A DNA stretch of 41,176 nt from SIG603 sp044432645 (GTDB lineage Bacteria; Bacillota; Clostridia; Oscillospirales; Acutalibacteraceae): NCBI GenBank assembly GCA_044432645.1, contig JAWXUM010000024.1, positions 1 through 41,176 of the forward strand, given 5' to 3'. Under the pieces are notes generated by a model that worked only from the letters and a program-made list of their open reading frames with translations, made no database searches and was not told the DNA's origin. Position numbers and translations under genes: made by a program. This document shows positions 16,317-24,266 of this stretch, piece after piece (positions within the stretch are counted from its first letter, which is position 1; every line of letters begins with the position of its first letter).

Positions 16317-16820
16317 TTATCTTTCGATATTATTTTTTGATTTGTTTTTTGTTGAGTTTGAAGTTTGTGCTTTTGTTATGCTCAATTGGGTTAACACAGA
16401 ATTAGGTTTATGTCTTTCTTTAGATAACAATTCTTGCAATTGTAAGCGTATTGTTTTCATCTCACTAGCAGTTAATTTTGGTGTTCCGTCCTCAAAAGTA
16501 CTCATATAAGCACTTACCCTAATTTCATTTTCTAAACCTAACCTAATTTGTTTCATTTGTTCAGAATTATACCTAGGACGTAAAGCTATACTCCCTGAGT
16601 AAGGGTTTTCTTCTTTACGGGTGTATTTTGTGTAGAGTTCTACATTTATGCCCACCTTTATACCTTTTTCTATTTCTTTAATCATCTCGTAATCAAAATG
16701 ATTATTGATATAAGGTAAAACATTTATTCCCTCTGCTTTCGCTTCTTTTATTGCTATCTCTTGCTTTGGTGTATATCTATCGCTACCTTTACCAGAATAC
16801 ATCTCTTGTTCGTAAGTCAT
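16317..16820 (-). CDS. Small protein with diverged 26-residue repeats and shared C-terminal tail
   Basis: This 167-residue protein has about four diverged copies of the 26-residue repeat found in the proteins at 26574, 29337 and 30990. The clearest is YNSEQMKQIRLGLENEIRVS followed by AYM; others start FDYEMIKEIEKGIKVGINVE and LTASEMKTIRLQLQELL. After SVLTQL, a basic linker ends in KSKNNIER. The coding DNA of that tail closely resembles the tail of the neighbouring ArdC-like gene (16853). GAGGG precedes the ATG. The function is unknown; linkage to an antirestriction gene and a shared tail suggest the two act or move together (inference). Confidence 0.75.
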   Translation of the reverse strand: MTYEQEMYSGKGSDRYTPKQEIAIKEAKAEGINVLPYINNHFDYEMIKEIEKGIKVGINVELYTKYTRKEENPYSGSIALRPRYNSEQMKQIRLGLENEIRVSAYMSTFEDGTPKLTASEMKTIRLQLQELLSKERHKPNSVLTQLSITKAQTSNSTKNKSKNNIER

Positions 16821-16852
16821 AAAATATCCCTCTAAGACATATAAAGCCTTTT

Positions 16853-18862
16853 TTATCTTTCAATATTGTTTTTTGATTTGCTTTTTGAAGTTTGTACTTT
16901 TTGCTTTTGTTCCCTGCGTGTGGCTTCTAGCAGTTGTAAAACTGATATTGGTTTGCCATTTTTAGCATCTTTTTCAAGGTCTTTAACAGTTGGTTCGTTG
17001 TTAACAATACCATCAATCATATTATAATTTTGCTCTGAACTCATTTCTGCATTTTTTAGTGGATTTTCATTAGCTACTGCAAATGCTCTTGAACCATTAC
17101 TCATAATCGCATATCTGTCATCATTTGAATTATGATGAAAACCATATCCTTGGTCTTGCATTTCCTCTTTTGTAAGATAAGTAAGCCAAAAATTACCTCT
17201 TGGAGTTGATATTCTATCTCCAGTCAAGTAATTATCGGGAAGAGGTGAGTGTATGTCGCTAAGTTTTACATCAATGCTATGGTTTTCAATAATTTTATCG
17301 CTTATTACCGATTTATTATCCATAACAACGGCTTGTGCAAAATCACTTTTACTTATCTTCGCTAAGTCTAAAGCTTCAAAATGTTTATCAGTTATTCCCT
17401 CAATTACAAAGTCTATAACTTGTGTTTCAGAAATGTCATATTTTAAAACAACTTCATCTAAATAAATTTGCAAAAAATTCACTTCTTCAAAATCATAATC
17501 ACCTAAAGCTTCACGTTTAATATCTGTAATGTCAAGATAAGGTTTGTAATAAGATTTCTCTTTGTCAGATTTTGCACAAATTTCTTTTGCTTTTTCTTCA
17601 AGGACTTCTTTTGCAGTATCAGGAAGATTTTCTACCAATAGCTTTAATTCTCCATTATCTGAAATATGTGCTATATTGGTGTAATCATTATTAGTTTTAT
17701 CAAGATAGTTCCAAACTGTTGTGGCATTGCCTAAATTACCAAAACCAAATACAAACTTTTCTCCATCACTATTAGTATATAGTGGCATTTCGGTATCTTT
17801 GAAAAGTCGTGATGATTTAACAAATTCACTAGCAATATCACTATATTTTACAGTGCTTACAATCTTTGACAAATTAACATTTTTTAGTGGATTTTCATTA
17901 CTCTTTAATGATACTACAGTATCTGTAAACTTTGCAACGTTGTCGTTTTGCTTATTTATAGCTTGATGTTTTACTAACTCATTAAAATGTTTGTCAATAC
18001 CAGTAATAATTTGTGATGAAGTATTATTTATTGTTTCAAGTGAAGCTTTCAGTTCTTTTAAATCTTTACCTTTACTCCAGTTTGCTATGTACCCAAAACT
18101 ATTGTCACTTGTTTCAATTCCATAATAATTACAAACTGCATATGAAATACTTTCTGCTTCTACTTCTTCAGTGTTCCTATCTTTTTTTACTTCTGCTTGT
18201 TTTTGCAAATTATGAAGAAGTGAATGTGCCATTTCATGAATGGCAGCAGAAACTGTTTGCACTTCGCTCATATTATCACGTATAGCAATACGCTTATCGA
18301 CAAGATGAAAGTAACCGTCTATATCGTTTGACATAGTTTCAAAAGAAATAGGAACAGGTGCAGTTTGTTTTATAGCTTCCATAAAAGTGTCATACTGTGC
18401 TACATCACCAGTTAAGGTGTTAATAAGCGTTGGTATTTCTTTACCGTCTGTTTGTGACACATCAAATACTGAAACCACACGAAACATTGATATTTCTTTT
18501 TCTATTTCTTCTGTTTCTATCTTGCCATTGTAACCAATTATTGGATTTTTAGTAGCAGGGTCTAATTTTTCTCGTTCTTCTTTAATTATATAAGGTGTAG
18601 GTGCAATAATTTTAATTGCTTTTTCGCCTTTTTTTACATTACGAGAAAATGTCTTTTTCCATTTTTGAAAACCTGCTACTAAGGTAGCATCAGGATTTTG
18701 TAAAGAAATTAAAATAACATTATTCGTTGAATAGTGATGAAACTTACTCATAGTTTTAAGATATTGTTTGTACTTATCACTTTCAAAAAGGTTTTGTATT
18801 CCAGTTTCAATGCTGTCTGTAATTTCTTTTAATTTGTCTTTTGAACTTTGATATTCTGCCAT
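16853..18862 (-). CDS. ArdC-like antirestriction protein with zincin metallopeptidase domain
   Basis: This 669-residue protein starts with an ArdC N-terminal ssDNA-binding domain (residues about 1-150: STNNVILISLQNPDATLVAG, FQKWKKTFSRNVKKGEKAIK). A zincin domain with HEMAH (HExxH) near residue 208 and a downstream EVEAESISYAVC helix follows. The C-terminal part includes TGDRISTPRGNFWLTYLTKE and GYGFHHNSNDDRYAIM, an LPD/YodL-like module of polyvalent proteins (tentative). The motif ENPLKN occurs twice. ArdC-type proteins protect incoming single strands from restriction in the recipient. The C-terminus has SVLQLL and ends KSKSKNNIER. Its start lies in the junction sequence repeated at 20341. 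Confidence 0.88.
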   Translation of the reverse strand: MAEYQSSKDKLKEITDSIETGIQNLFESDKYKQYLKTMSKFHHYSTNNVILISLQNPDATLVAGFQKWKKTFSRNVKKGEKAIKIIAPTPYIIKEEREKLDPATKNPIIGYNGKIETEEIEKEISMFRVVSVFDVSQTDGKEIPTLINTLTGDVAQYDTFMEAIKQTAPVPISFETMSNDIDGYFHLVDKRIAIRDNMSEVQTVSAAIHEMAHSLLHNLQKQAEVKKDRNTEEVEAESISYAVCNYYGIETSDNSFGYIANWSKGKDLKELKASLETINNTSSQIITGIDKHFNELVKHQAINKQNDNVAKFTDTVVSLKSNENPLKNVNLSKIVSTVKYSDIASEFVKSSRLFKDTEMPLYTNSDGEKFVFGFGNLGNATTVWNYLDKTNNDYTNIAHISDNGELKLLVENLPDTAKEVLEEKAKEICAKSDKEKSYYKPYLDITDIKREALGDYDFEEVNFLQIYLDEVVLKYDISETQVIDFVIEGITDKHFEALDLAKISKSDFAQAVVMDNKSVISDKIIENHSIDVKLSDIHSPLPDNYLTGDRISTPRGNFWLTYLTKEEMQDQGYGFHHNSNDDRYAIMSNGSRAFAVANENPLKNAEMSSEQNYNMIDGIVNNEPTVKDLEKDAKNGKPISVLQLLEATRREQKQKVQTSKSKSKNNIER

Positions 18863-18894
18863 AATTTACAACTCCTTATTATTTTTTAATTTTT
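18860..18894. repeat. Junction repeat J2, copy a
   Basis: These 35 bp (start codon and AAGGAG of the ArdC-like gene plus the end of the relaxase gene) are identical to 20341-20375, the corresponding position of another gene pair. The repeat spans coding, intergenic and start-codon DNA, and the upstream genes use it in different frames. Confidence 0.85.
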
Positions 18895-19739
18895 CCAAAA
18901 TTACTACCATCAAATTGCCATTCAATAAGTTTTTCTGACTCTATTAAATTATTTGTTTGAAATTCATTTTCTAGTCCGTCCTTTCCAAAATCTACTTTAA
19001 AAGTTTTTTCTAAATTGCTGTTTCTTACTTTTTTACCCTCAGAAGTAGTAAAAGTAATGTTTTTATGTGTATCTTTCCACTCTGTTTTAATGTTTTGCTC
19101 GCTCATCAGCTCAATAAAGCTTTCTCTTGATGTCGCTTGTTGTCTTGCTTTTGCTACTGCATTAGCTACATCAAGCAAGTAACTTTTATAATCTCCTGTA
19201 AAAGCTTTTTCTAAAACTTTCTGTTTGTTTTTATCCCAAGTTGATACATCATCATTAATGCTACCATCAAAGTGTTTACCTTTTTCCGTAACTGTCAAAC
19301 CTTGTTCGATACATTGCACATTAACTCTCCTTTTAAAATCTACAAGGTCTTGCTTGCTCCATTGGAGCTTGTGTCCGTCCTCAAAGCTCACAGAATTAAC
19401 AATAACGTGCGTGTGTATGTGTTCTGTATCTGTATGGGTACTTAAAAGGCACTCAAAACCTTTAAACGCTTCCGTATTTTCCGTTATACTTAAAGCATTT
19501 TTATGAGCTTTTAGAGGTGTTATTTGTTCATCAGGTGCATAACTGATAATAAAATGCTTATAAGTTCTTCCACCAGTTTTCCCCCAAAGCTCTTTTGTTG
19601 CTTCCATTTCCTCTTTTGCTGTGAACGAACAGCATTCTATTCCACTTACTAGCTCTTCTTTTGTTTTTTCTTTATCGAGAACGTAGTTAAGAATACCACC
19701 TATTCCACCTTTTGAAGATACTGCTTTACACACTGCCAC
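18879..19739 (-). CDS. Second relaxase (VirD2/MobP-like)
   Basis: This 286-residue protein has a complete Relaxase-type catalytic domain. GGIGGILNYVLDKEKT carries the candidate nicking Tyr19, and THTDTEHIHTHVIVNS at 101-116 the three-His metal site (H102, H109, H111, with D104 and H107). It begins with GTG, 11 bases after AAGGAG. It is shorter than the relaxase at 3024, lacks the long coiled-coil tail and has no mobC beside it. The sequences are not close paralogues. It may serve its own origin or be cargo from another mobilizable element. Both its ends lie at J2 junction repeats. Confidence 0.88.
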   Translation of the reverse strand: MAVCKAVSSKGGIGGILNYVLDKEKTKEELVSGIECCSFTAKEEMEATKELWGKTGGRTYKHFIISYAPDEQITPLKAHKNALSITENTEAFKGFECLLSTHTDTEHIHTHVIVNSVSFEDGHKLQWSKQDLVDFKRRVNVQCIEQGLTVTEKGKHFDGSINDDVSTWDKNKQKVLEKAFTGDYKSYLLDVANAVAKARQQATSRESFIELMSEQNIKTEWKDTHKNITFTTSEGKKVRNSNLEKTFKVDFGKDGLENEFQTNNLIESEKLIEWQFDGSNFGKIKK

Positions 19740-19750
19740 AATTTTTTCAG

Positions 19751-19789
19751 CTCCTTATTATTTTTTAATTTTTGTTTATTTTGGTTGGG
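19751..19789. repeat. Junction repeat J2, copy b
   Basis: 39 bp identical to 20353-20391. It carries the AGGAG before the second relaxase gene and the 3' codons of the membrane-protein gene (reading TKINKN). Confidence 0.85.
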
Positions 19790-20343
19790 ATAAAATACTG
19801 TAATTCTTTTAATATTAACATTGTGTCATTTGGGTCAAAATAAAAAGCTCTCAAGCCTTCTGCTGTTTTATCATACATCGGAATATTTTCTAAATTTCCG
19901 TCCAATTTATATTTCGTCCATACTCCGTGAAAAGTAGCACGTATTCTCACAAAGCAAGACACCTCGCTAAAAACTACTGAAACAACATCTTTATAATAAT
20001 ACTTATCATATTCTTGTCTACTCATCTTGTGATTGCAAGGACGTTTTTCTTTAAAAACAGTAAAATAAGTATCATAAAAAGAGATAGAAATCGGTATTGC
20101 TACTTTTTCTTTTTTTCCTATAGCAAATGTTGAAGCATAAGTTATTAACATGACAAAAAGACCCATCAAATTAATTTCTAAAAATAGGTTTTCCCCTAAA
20201 ACAACAGAACCAAATGTTAAAATAATTAAAATAGAACGTACTAATATTTGCATAATTCTAGTCAACCCTTTTGGTTTATGTTTTATGTCACAAATTTCAT
20301 TTGTATGTATAACTTTTTTGGGATGTTCATTAGATATTTCCAT
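19765..20343 (-). CDS. Membrane protein, two TM segments; paralogue of 14452-15048
   Basis: This 192-residue protein has hydrophobic segments at about residues 32-50 and 59-75 separated by GENLFLEINLMGL. A C-terminal domain follows with MSRQEYDKYYYKDVVSVVF, YKLDGNLENIPMYDKTAEGL and RAFYF. The spacing and motifs match the 198-residue protein at 14452-15048. Its stop and start both fall in J2 repeats, so it appears to have moved as a unit with the second relaxase. The function is unknown. Confidence 0.7.
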   Translation of the reverse strand: MEISNEHPKKVIHTNEICDIKHKPKGLTRIMQILVRSILIILTFGSVVLGENLFLEINLMGLFVMLITYASTFAIGKKEKVAIPISISFYDTYFTVFKEKRPCNHKMSRQEYDKYYYKDVVSVVFSEVSCFVRIRATFHGVWTKYKLDGNLENIPMYDKTAEGLRAFYFDPNDTMLILKELQYFIPTKINKN

Positions 20344-20391
20344 AATTTACAACTCCTTATTATTTTTTAATTTTTGTTTATTTTGGTTGGG
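20341..20391. repeat. Junction repeat J2, copy c
   Basis: Positions 20341-20375 equal 18860-18894, and 20353-20391 equal 19751-19789. It contains the start region of the membrane-protein gene and the last codons of the primase gene, here read as NQNKQKLKNNKEL. Confidence 0.85.
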
Positions 20392-21381
20392 TGAGGGTGG
20401 TTTTACTTGTATTGATTTCAATTGTTTTAAAACCGAACTTTTTATAGCTTGTAAATCTAAATTAAAGTCCTTATTTTTCGGTGTTTGTATGTAAGTTTTA
20501 TAGCCTAGTTTAGAAAATTTTTCCAAACAAGATTTTGCGAATACTTGTCCATGATTTCGTGGTAAACCTTTAAAATCTTTACCATCAACATCATTATCAA
20601 AGCAAAATACTATTTCTTTTATGTTTTCATTTGCTTGTAGATATTTAGTAAGCGATTTATCAAATAAACCTCCCTCAGATATACGAGTGTCTTGTGTTTC
20701 ATCTAAACCTTTACGCTTGGTAAGGGTAGCGTGGCTCATAGCATCAATAGGACTTTCAAACACATAAATACGATTACTTTTGCCCTTAATATTAAAGCCA
20801 AAACTTTTATTGGAATTTTCAATATCTTGTCTAAATTTTCCGTTTATCCCACGCACTGAACAATACATAGGTTTATTATCTGAAAAAGAAACAAAGGCAC
20901 AATTTGGATAAATTGTACCTTTGTTTTTCGTTGTTGTTTGATATATTTTACCTTGTAAAATTAAGCTGTTTACTATTTCTTTGTCAATACAGCGTGTGTT
21001 TACTAAATAATCTATAATTTTGTCATTATTCTTGTCCTTAGGAGGTAAAATTAAACTTCCTTTGGGTTTAGTTTTTGGTTGACTATAATATTCAGCTGTT
21101 TTAGTGTTTTCATAAGCGTTGGTATCTAATATTGACTCAACGGCAGGTATAAAATCTAAATTCAGGTAAATTCTGCAAAAATCAATAATATTTCCCTTTT
21201 CTTGGCTCGAAAAATGATAGAAACCATGAGGGAAAAGAAATAACCCCCCAAAACCATTAATTTTATATGATTTTCTGTCTGCCTTAACAACATCAAAGCC
21301 TTGTGATGTTGCATATTCGATTAAATTTGTTTCAAAAGCCTTGTGAAGTTCATCACTTGTAAATGGTAATTTATCGTCCAT
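20347..21381 (-). CDS. DUF3991/Toprim primase-like protein
   Basis: This 344-residue protein has an N-terminal region with HFSSQEKGNIIDFCRIYLNL and a DUF3991-like middle (YLVNTRCIDKEIVNSLILQG). The Toprim_2 fold has the acidic motif IYVFESPIDAMS near 210 and CFDNDVDGKDF near 264. KNKDFNLDLQ follows. Such proteins act as DNA primases for second-strand synthesis after transfer. The zinc-finger motif of full DnaG is absent, as is usual in this group. The C-terminus has SVLKQL and a basic tail ending KNNKEL, a variant of the shared tail. GAAAGGAG precedes the ATG. A terminator lies between this gene and fic. Confidence 0.88.
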   Translation of the reverse strand: MDDKLPFTSDELHKAFETNLIEYATSQGFDVVKADRKSYKINGFGGLFLFPHGFYHFSSQEKGNIIDFCRIYLNLDFIPAVESILDTNAYENTKTAEYYSQPKTKPKGSLILPPKDKNNDKIIDYLVNTRCIDKEIVNSLILQGKIYQTTTKNKGTIYPNCAFVSFSDNKPMYCSVRGINGKFRQDIENSNKSFGFNIKGKSNRIYVFESPIDAMSHATLTKRKGLDETQDTRISEGGLFDKSLTKYLQANENIKEIVFCFDNDVDGKDFKGLPRNHGQVFAKSCLEKFSKLGYKTYIQTPKNKDFNLDLQAIKSSVLKQLKSIQVKPPSPNQNKQKLKNNKEL

Positions 21382-21406
21382 GTTTTGCTCCTTTCTATTT
21401 TTGCGT

Positions 21407-21437
21407 ATAAAAAAAGTCCTACAAAAAAGTAGGACTT
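21407..21437 (-). terminator. Rho-independent terminator after fic
   Basis: AAGTCCTAC (21414-21422) pairs perfectly with GTAGGACTT (21429-21437) across a 6-base loop, and on the minus strand the hairpin runs into seven T residues. It sits 12 bases after the fic stop codon and upstream of the primase start. Confidence 0.9.
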
Positions 21438-21448
21438 GGTTACATTAT

Positions 21449-22312
21449 TTATCTTTCGACATCATTAAGTTTTTGTAGTTTTTTGAAATTCGAACTAACA
21501 TCTAAGTCTTCATTTGATAAAATATGAGATTTTTCTATTAATAAATTCTCAAAAAACTTAATCAAATATTCATTTGTTGGTGTTACATTCGCTTTATAAT
21601 TTTGATAATTGCTTCTTACTAAAGCATTTCTAAAATATAATGAATTATCTTTAAAAAGCTCATTATTAACATCAAAACCTTTACTATTGAGGTACATTTG
21701 AATGAACAAAGCAACTGTTCGAGTGTTTCCCTCTACAAATGGGTGAACTTGCCATATTGATGATGTGAATGAAGATAAATTGTCAATATCGCCTTTGTTT
21801 AAAGGGTATTGATATTTATATTTTTTCTCGTTATCAAAGTCGTATGAAAACAATTCCATTATATTTGTATAATCACCATAAATAACCGAATTTCCGTTTA
21901 ATATTATTTCTTTTTTTGATATATTGTAATCTCTAAATTCTCCAACATATTTTTTATCAATAATATCAAGATTTTCAAACAAGCGTTTGTGTATAGTCTT
22001 TAGCATAACAGGCGAAAACGAAAAACTACTTGTGTGTAAAAAGTCTACTATTCTTTTAGAAACAAAGTCACATTCTCTTTCATCTCGTATTATTTTTGAC
22101 GATACATCAACTTTTTCATAATATTTATGCAAACTTTCTTCTACAGCATCAATTTCAACTTTGCCGTCAATATTGTCCTGTATTAAGTTTTTCATATAAT
22201 TTGACGGTGTCAAATTATCAACTTTATTTAGACCAGTAGCTATATTCCAATAATTTTCAATCTTTGCTTTGTCATAATCTGGAACTATTTTTTCATAAGT
22301 AATTTGGTTCAT
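21449..22312 (-). CDS. Fic family protein
   Basis: The 287-residue protein has the Fic active-site loop HPFVEGNTRT with catalytic His190 and Arg198. The second Arg of the canonical HxFx(D/E)GNGRxxR motif is replaced by Ala201, so nucleotide use may differ from classic AMP transferases. The N-terminal segment with NLTPSNYMKNLIQDNIDG and an acidic helix resembles the small antitoxin-like domain fused to some Fic proteins (tentative). The motif FRNALVRSNY near the end is typical. The C-terminus is short and ends LQKLNDVER, a form of the shared tail. The ATG overlaps (ATGA) the stop of a decayed copy of the 88-aa gene that precedes the HipA-like kinase. A strong terminator follows. Confidence 0.92.
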   Translation of the reverse strand: MNQITYEKIVPDYDKAKIENYWNIATGLNKVDNLTPSNYMKNLIQDNIDGKVEIDAVEESLHKYYEKVDVSSKIIRDERECDFVSKRIVDFLHTSSFSFSPVMLKTIHKRLFENLDIIDKKYVGEFRDYNISKKEIILNGNSVIYGDYTNIMELFSYDFDNEKKYKYQYPLNKGDIDNLSSFTSSIWQVHPFVEGNTRTVALFIQMYLNSKGFDVNNELFKDNSLYFRNALVRSNYQNYKANVTPTNEYLIKFFENLLIEKSHILSNEDLDVSSNFKKLQKLNDVER

Positions 22313-22379
22313 GTTTCACCACTTTCATAAAAATTCATAAAGCAATCTTTATCACTCTCACTTTAGACTTTGCATATAT
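22309..22379 (-). pseudogene. Decayed 3' copy of the 88-aa gene upstream of fic
   Basis: Read on the minus strand from about 22379, the translation is NICKV, stop, SESDKDCFMNFYESGET, stop. It aligns with the end of the 88-aa protein at 23395 (EICAGHISESDMDCFINFYG). The 5' part is missing and one stop is internal. The final TGA overlaps the fic ATG as ATGA, the same arrangement as in the 88-aa/kinase pair. Confidence 0.75.
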
Positions 22380-22427
22380 TTATCTTTCAATATCACTATG
22401 CTTTTTACTAGATTTAGGTGGACTATT

Positions 22428-23309
22428 TTATTTTATCTTTGCACTCTCTTTTGCTAAGGTATCAAGTACTGACGGCTTTTTTTCACTTTGGTAAGAAAGA
22501 ATTTTTTCAAGTGCTGGCTTTAAGATTAAATCATACCTAGCTGCAATACCTTTTTTCATGAATTCTTTTGAAATATCTGATGAAATTTTTATGTCAGCAT
22601 ATTCATTAGGTAATTCATCTATTATAGAGAAGATTTTTTTAATATCTATTAACGGTACAACTTTTTCAATAGCTTGATTTAATTCTTTGATATTTTGAGT
22701 TTCAAAAAATTCGTATGGTATTAACAACTTATCTTCATCATCTCTAAATACAGATGTGATTTTTTTACATTGTAATACATCAATTTTTTCCATTCTATTA
22801 TACATTTCTCTGTCAGAAAATTTATTATTAAAACTATTACCATTATCATATACAGGTGCTAATTTCACATCGCCGTTTATAAGAAGTCCCCAGTTTCCGT
22901 TGTTCCTATCATTATTGTATATTAAAGTATCAATTATAAACATTGTCCAAAATCTTTCTAAAACAATATCTACACCTAACTGTTCTACAAAATAATTGGT
23001 ATTTATTTCTTGTAAAGTTTTATTTAATTTTGTATCGCCACTATTAGAATAACTGTCAAATAATTTTGGGTTATAAAGATTTTTTAAATCGGAAAACATA
23101 TTTAGTTTACCTATTTGCTCCATATTTTCAAAAGTTATATCTTTACAAGCGACAACAAGCTTATTGTCAAAAACACCTAACTTTGTTTCATGAACTGGTA
23201 TTCCAACACTAGCGTAAATCTGAGAACCTAAATACTCTGAAATAGGCGAAGTAGTATAAGATATTTGAACATTTCTCATTGTGTCAGTTTTCTTTGGAAA
23301 CTTTAACAT
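22428..23309 (-). CDS. HipA-like/CtkA-like protein kinase, apparently damaged at both ends
   Basis: The frame shows a HipA_C-type kinase: YMLKFPKK (nucleotide lobe), IYNNDRNNGNWGLL with catalytic Asp134, and LAPVYDNGNSF with metal-binding Asp155 (numbering from the ATG at 23309). That ATG is not the true start. The frame stays open upstream to 23414, and those codons encode the family N-terminus NLNYGGNAGLKLGIEFENEY. The ATG overlapping the previous gene (23398) is one base out of frame, in a run of four T. The frame stops at 22428 after AKIK, yet the next in-frame codons read PPKSSKKHSDIER to a second stop at 22380, matching the shared tail. PSVLDTL precedes this. The gene is therefore a frameshifted, truncated allele, or recoded. 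Confidence 0.8.
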   Translation of the reverse strand: MLKFPKKTDTMRNVQISYTTSPISEYLGSQIYASVGIPVHETKLGVFDNKLVVACKDITFENMEQIGKLNMFSDLKNLYNPKLFDSYSNSGDTKLNKTLQEINTNYFVEQLGVDIVLERFWTMFIIDTLIYNNDRNNGNWGLLINGDVKLAPVYDNGNSFNNKFSDREMYNRMEKIDVLQCKKITSVFRDDEDKLLIPYEFFETQNIKELNQAIEKVVPLIDIKKIFSIIDELPNEYADIKISSDISKEFMKKGIAARYDLILKPALEKILSYQSEKKPSVLDTLAKESAKIK

Positions 23310-23394
23310 ATAATATTCGTTTTCAAATTCTATACCTAATTTAAGACCTGCATTACCACCGTAATTGAGGTTTGAACGATTACAGCTATTAAAA

Positions 23395-23661
23395 TCATAT
23401 ATTTTCAGAATAAGTCACACTCCCATAAAAATTTATAAAACAATCCATGTCACTTTCACTTATATGCCCTGCACATATTTCTTGCTTAAACATAGGCTCT
23501 AAGGCGATTACAGCATCTAAAAAAAGCATATCACTATATTTAGTATTATCTAGATATAATTCATCAAGTGTTTTTATTTCTTCGGCAAAATGACACCATT
23601 TTACTTTTTTAATTATTTTATTCACTTTTTCATCTATGCGTAAGTCGTTAATCGTTCTCAT
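23395..23661 (-). CDS. Small protein paired with the HipA-like kinase (88 aa)
   Basis: This acidic 88-residue protein starts MRTINDLRIDEKVNKIIKKV and contains LDELYLDNTKYSDMLFLDAV and SESDMDCFINFYGSVTYSEN. I do not know a named family. AAGGAGG lies 7 bases before the ATG. Its TGA overlaps an ATG (ATGA), giving translational coupling to the kinase frame if a one-base shift is corrected. A decayed copy in the same position before fic suggests a partner, possibly an antitoxin or adaptor, for kinase- and Fic-type enzymes (inference from arrangement). Confidence 0.7.
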   Translation of the reverse strand: MRTINDLRIDEKVNKIIKKVKWCHFAEEIKTLDELYLDNTKYSDMLFLDAVIALEPMFKQEICAGHISESDMDCFINFYGSVTYSENI

Positions 23662-23674
23662 ATAAAAAACCTCC

Positions 23675-24250
23675 TTATAAATTGCTTTTCTCTTTGTTCA
23701 AAACTTTATTTTCTGTATCTTCGATAACTTTAGCTATAATTTTCGACTCAAATTCAACTTGTTCTTTCTCTGACTTACTTACTCTACTTTCACCATTAAT
23801 ATTCATTAACTCGAACTCCTTAAAAATATTCTGATTTTCTACTTTAAAATATACATCTTCTAGATTTATAGGTAAATCATCGGTTTTGTTAGTAACAGTA
23901 AGATAAGAAGAAAAAATTGAATTAAGTTTCAGAAAAGTAGTTGATGATTTTGATTTCCCATGAATAAAATCATTTTCATATACTTGCATTATTCCAGAGT
24001 TAATTAAAAGTAACAACGCACTCATAATATCTTCTGCTGTTTCAAATTTCAGTTTTGTAGTACCAGTTAACACAACAGCATTTATACCTAAAGCAGTCGC
24101 AATTTTCTCAATTTGAGTTGATTGCGGCTGCATTTTATTTGTTTCATACTTTCTTATAGATACTGGATGAATTTCAGAAAGTTCAGCTAGTTGTGTTTGT
24201 GTGATACCTTTTTCAGTTCTAAAAAATCTTATTTTTTCACCTATTGTCAC
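23675..24250 (-). CDS. XRE-family transcriptional regulator
   Basis: This 191-residue protein has an N-terminal helix-turn-helix of Cro/C1 type: IGEKIRFFRTEKGITQTQLA, ELSEIHPVSIRKYETNK, QIEKIATALGI (residues 3-55). The C-terminal 130 residues are acidic and not recognised. It probably starts at GTG (24250), where AAGGGAAG lies upstream; no in-frame ATG is better placed. It stands 14 bp upstream of the 88-aa/kinase pair and may control it, as XRE proteins do in toxin-antitoxin-like loci (inference). Confidence 0.85.
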   Translation of the reverse strand: MTIGEKIRFFRTEKGITQTQLAELSEIHPVSIRKYETNKMQPQSTQIEKIATALGINAVVLTGTTKLKFETAEDIMSALLLLINSGIMQVYENDFIHGKSKSSTTFLKLNSIFSSYLTVTNKTDDLPINLEDVYFKVENQNIFKEFELMNINGESRVSKSEKEQVEFESKIIAKVIEDTENKVLNKEKSNL

Positions 24251-24266
24251 AATAAAAACTTCCCTT

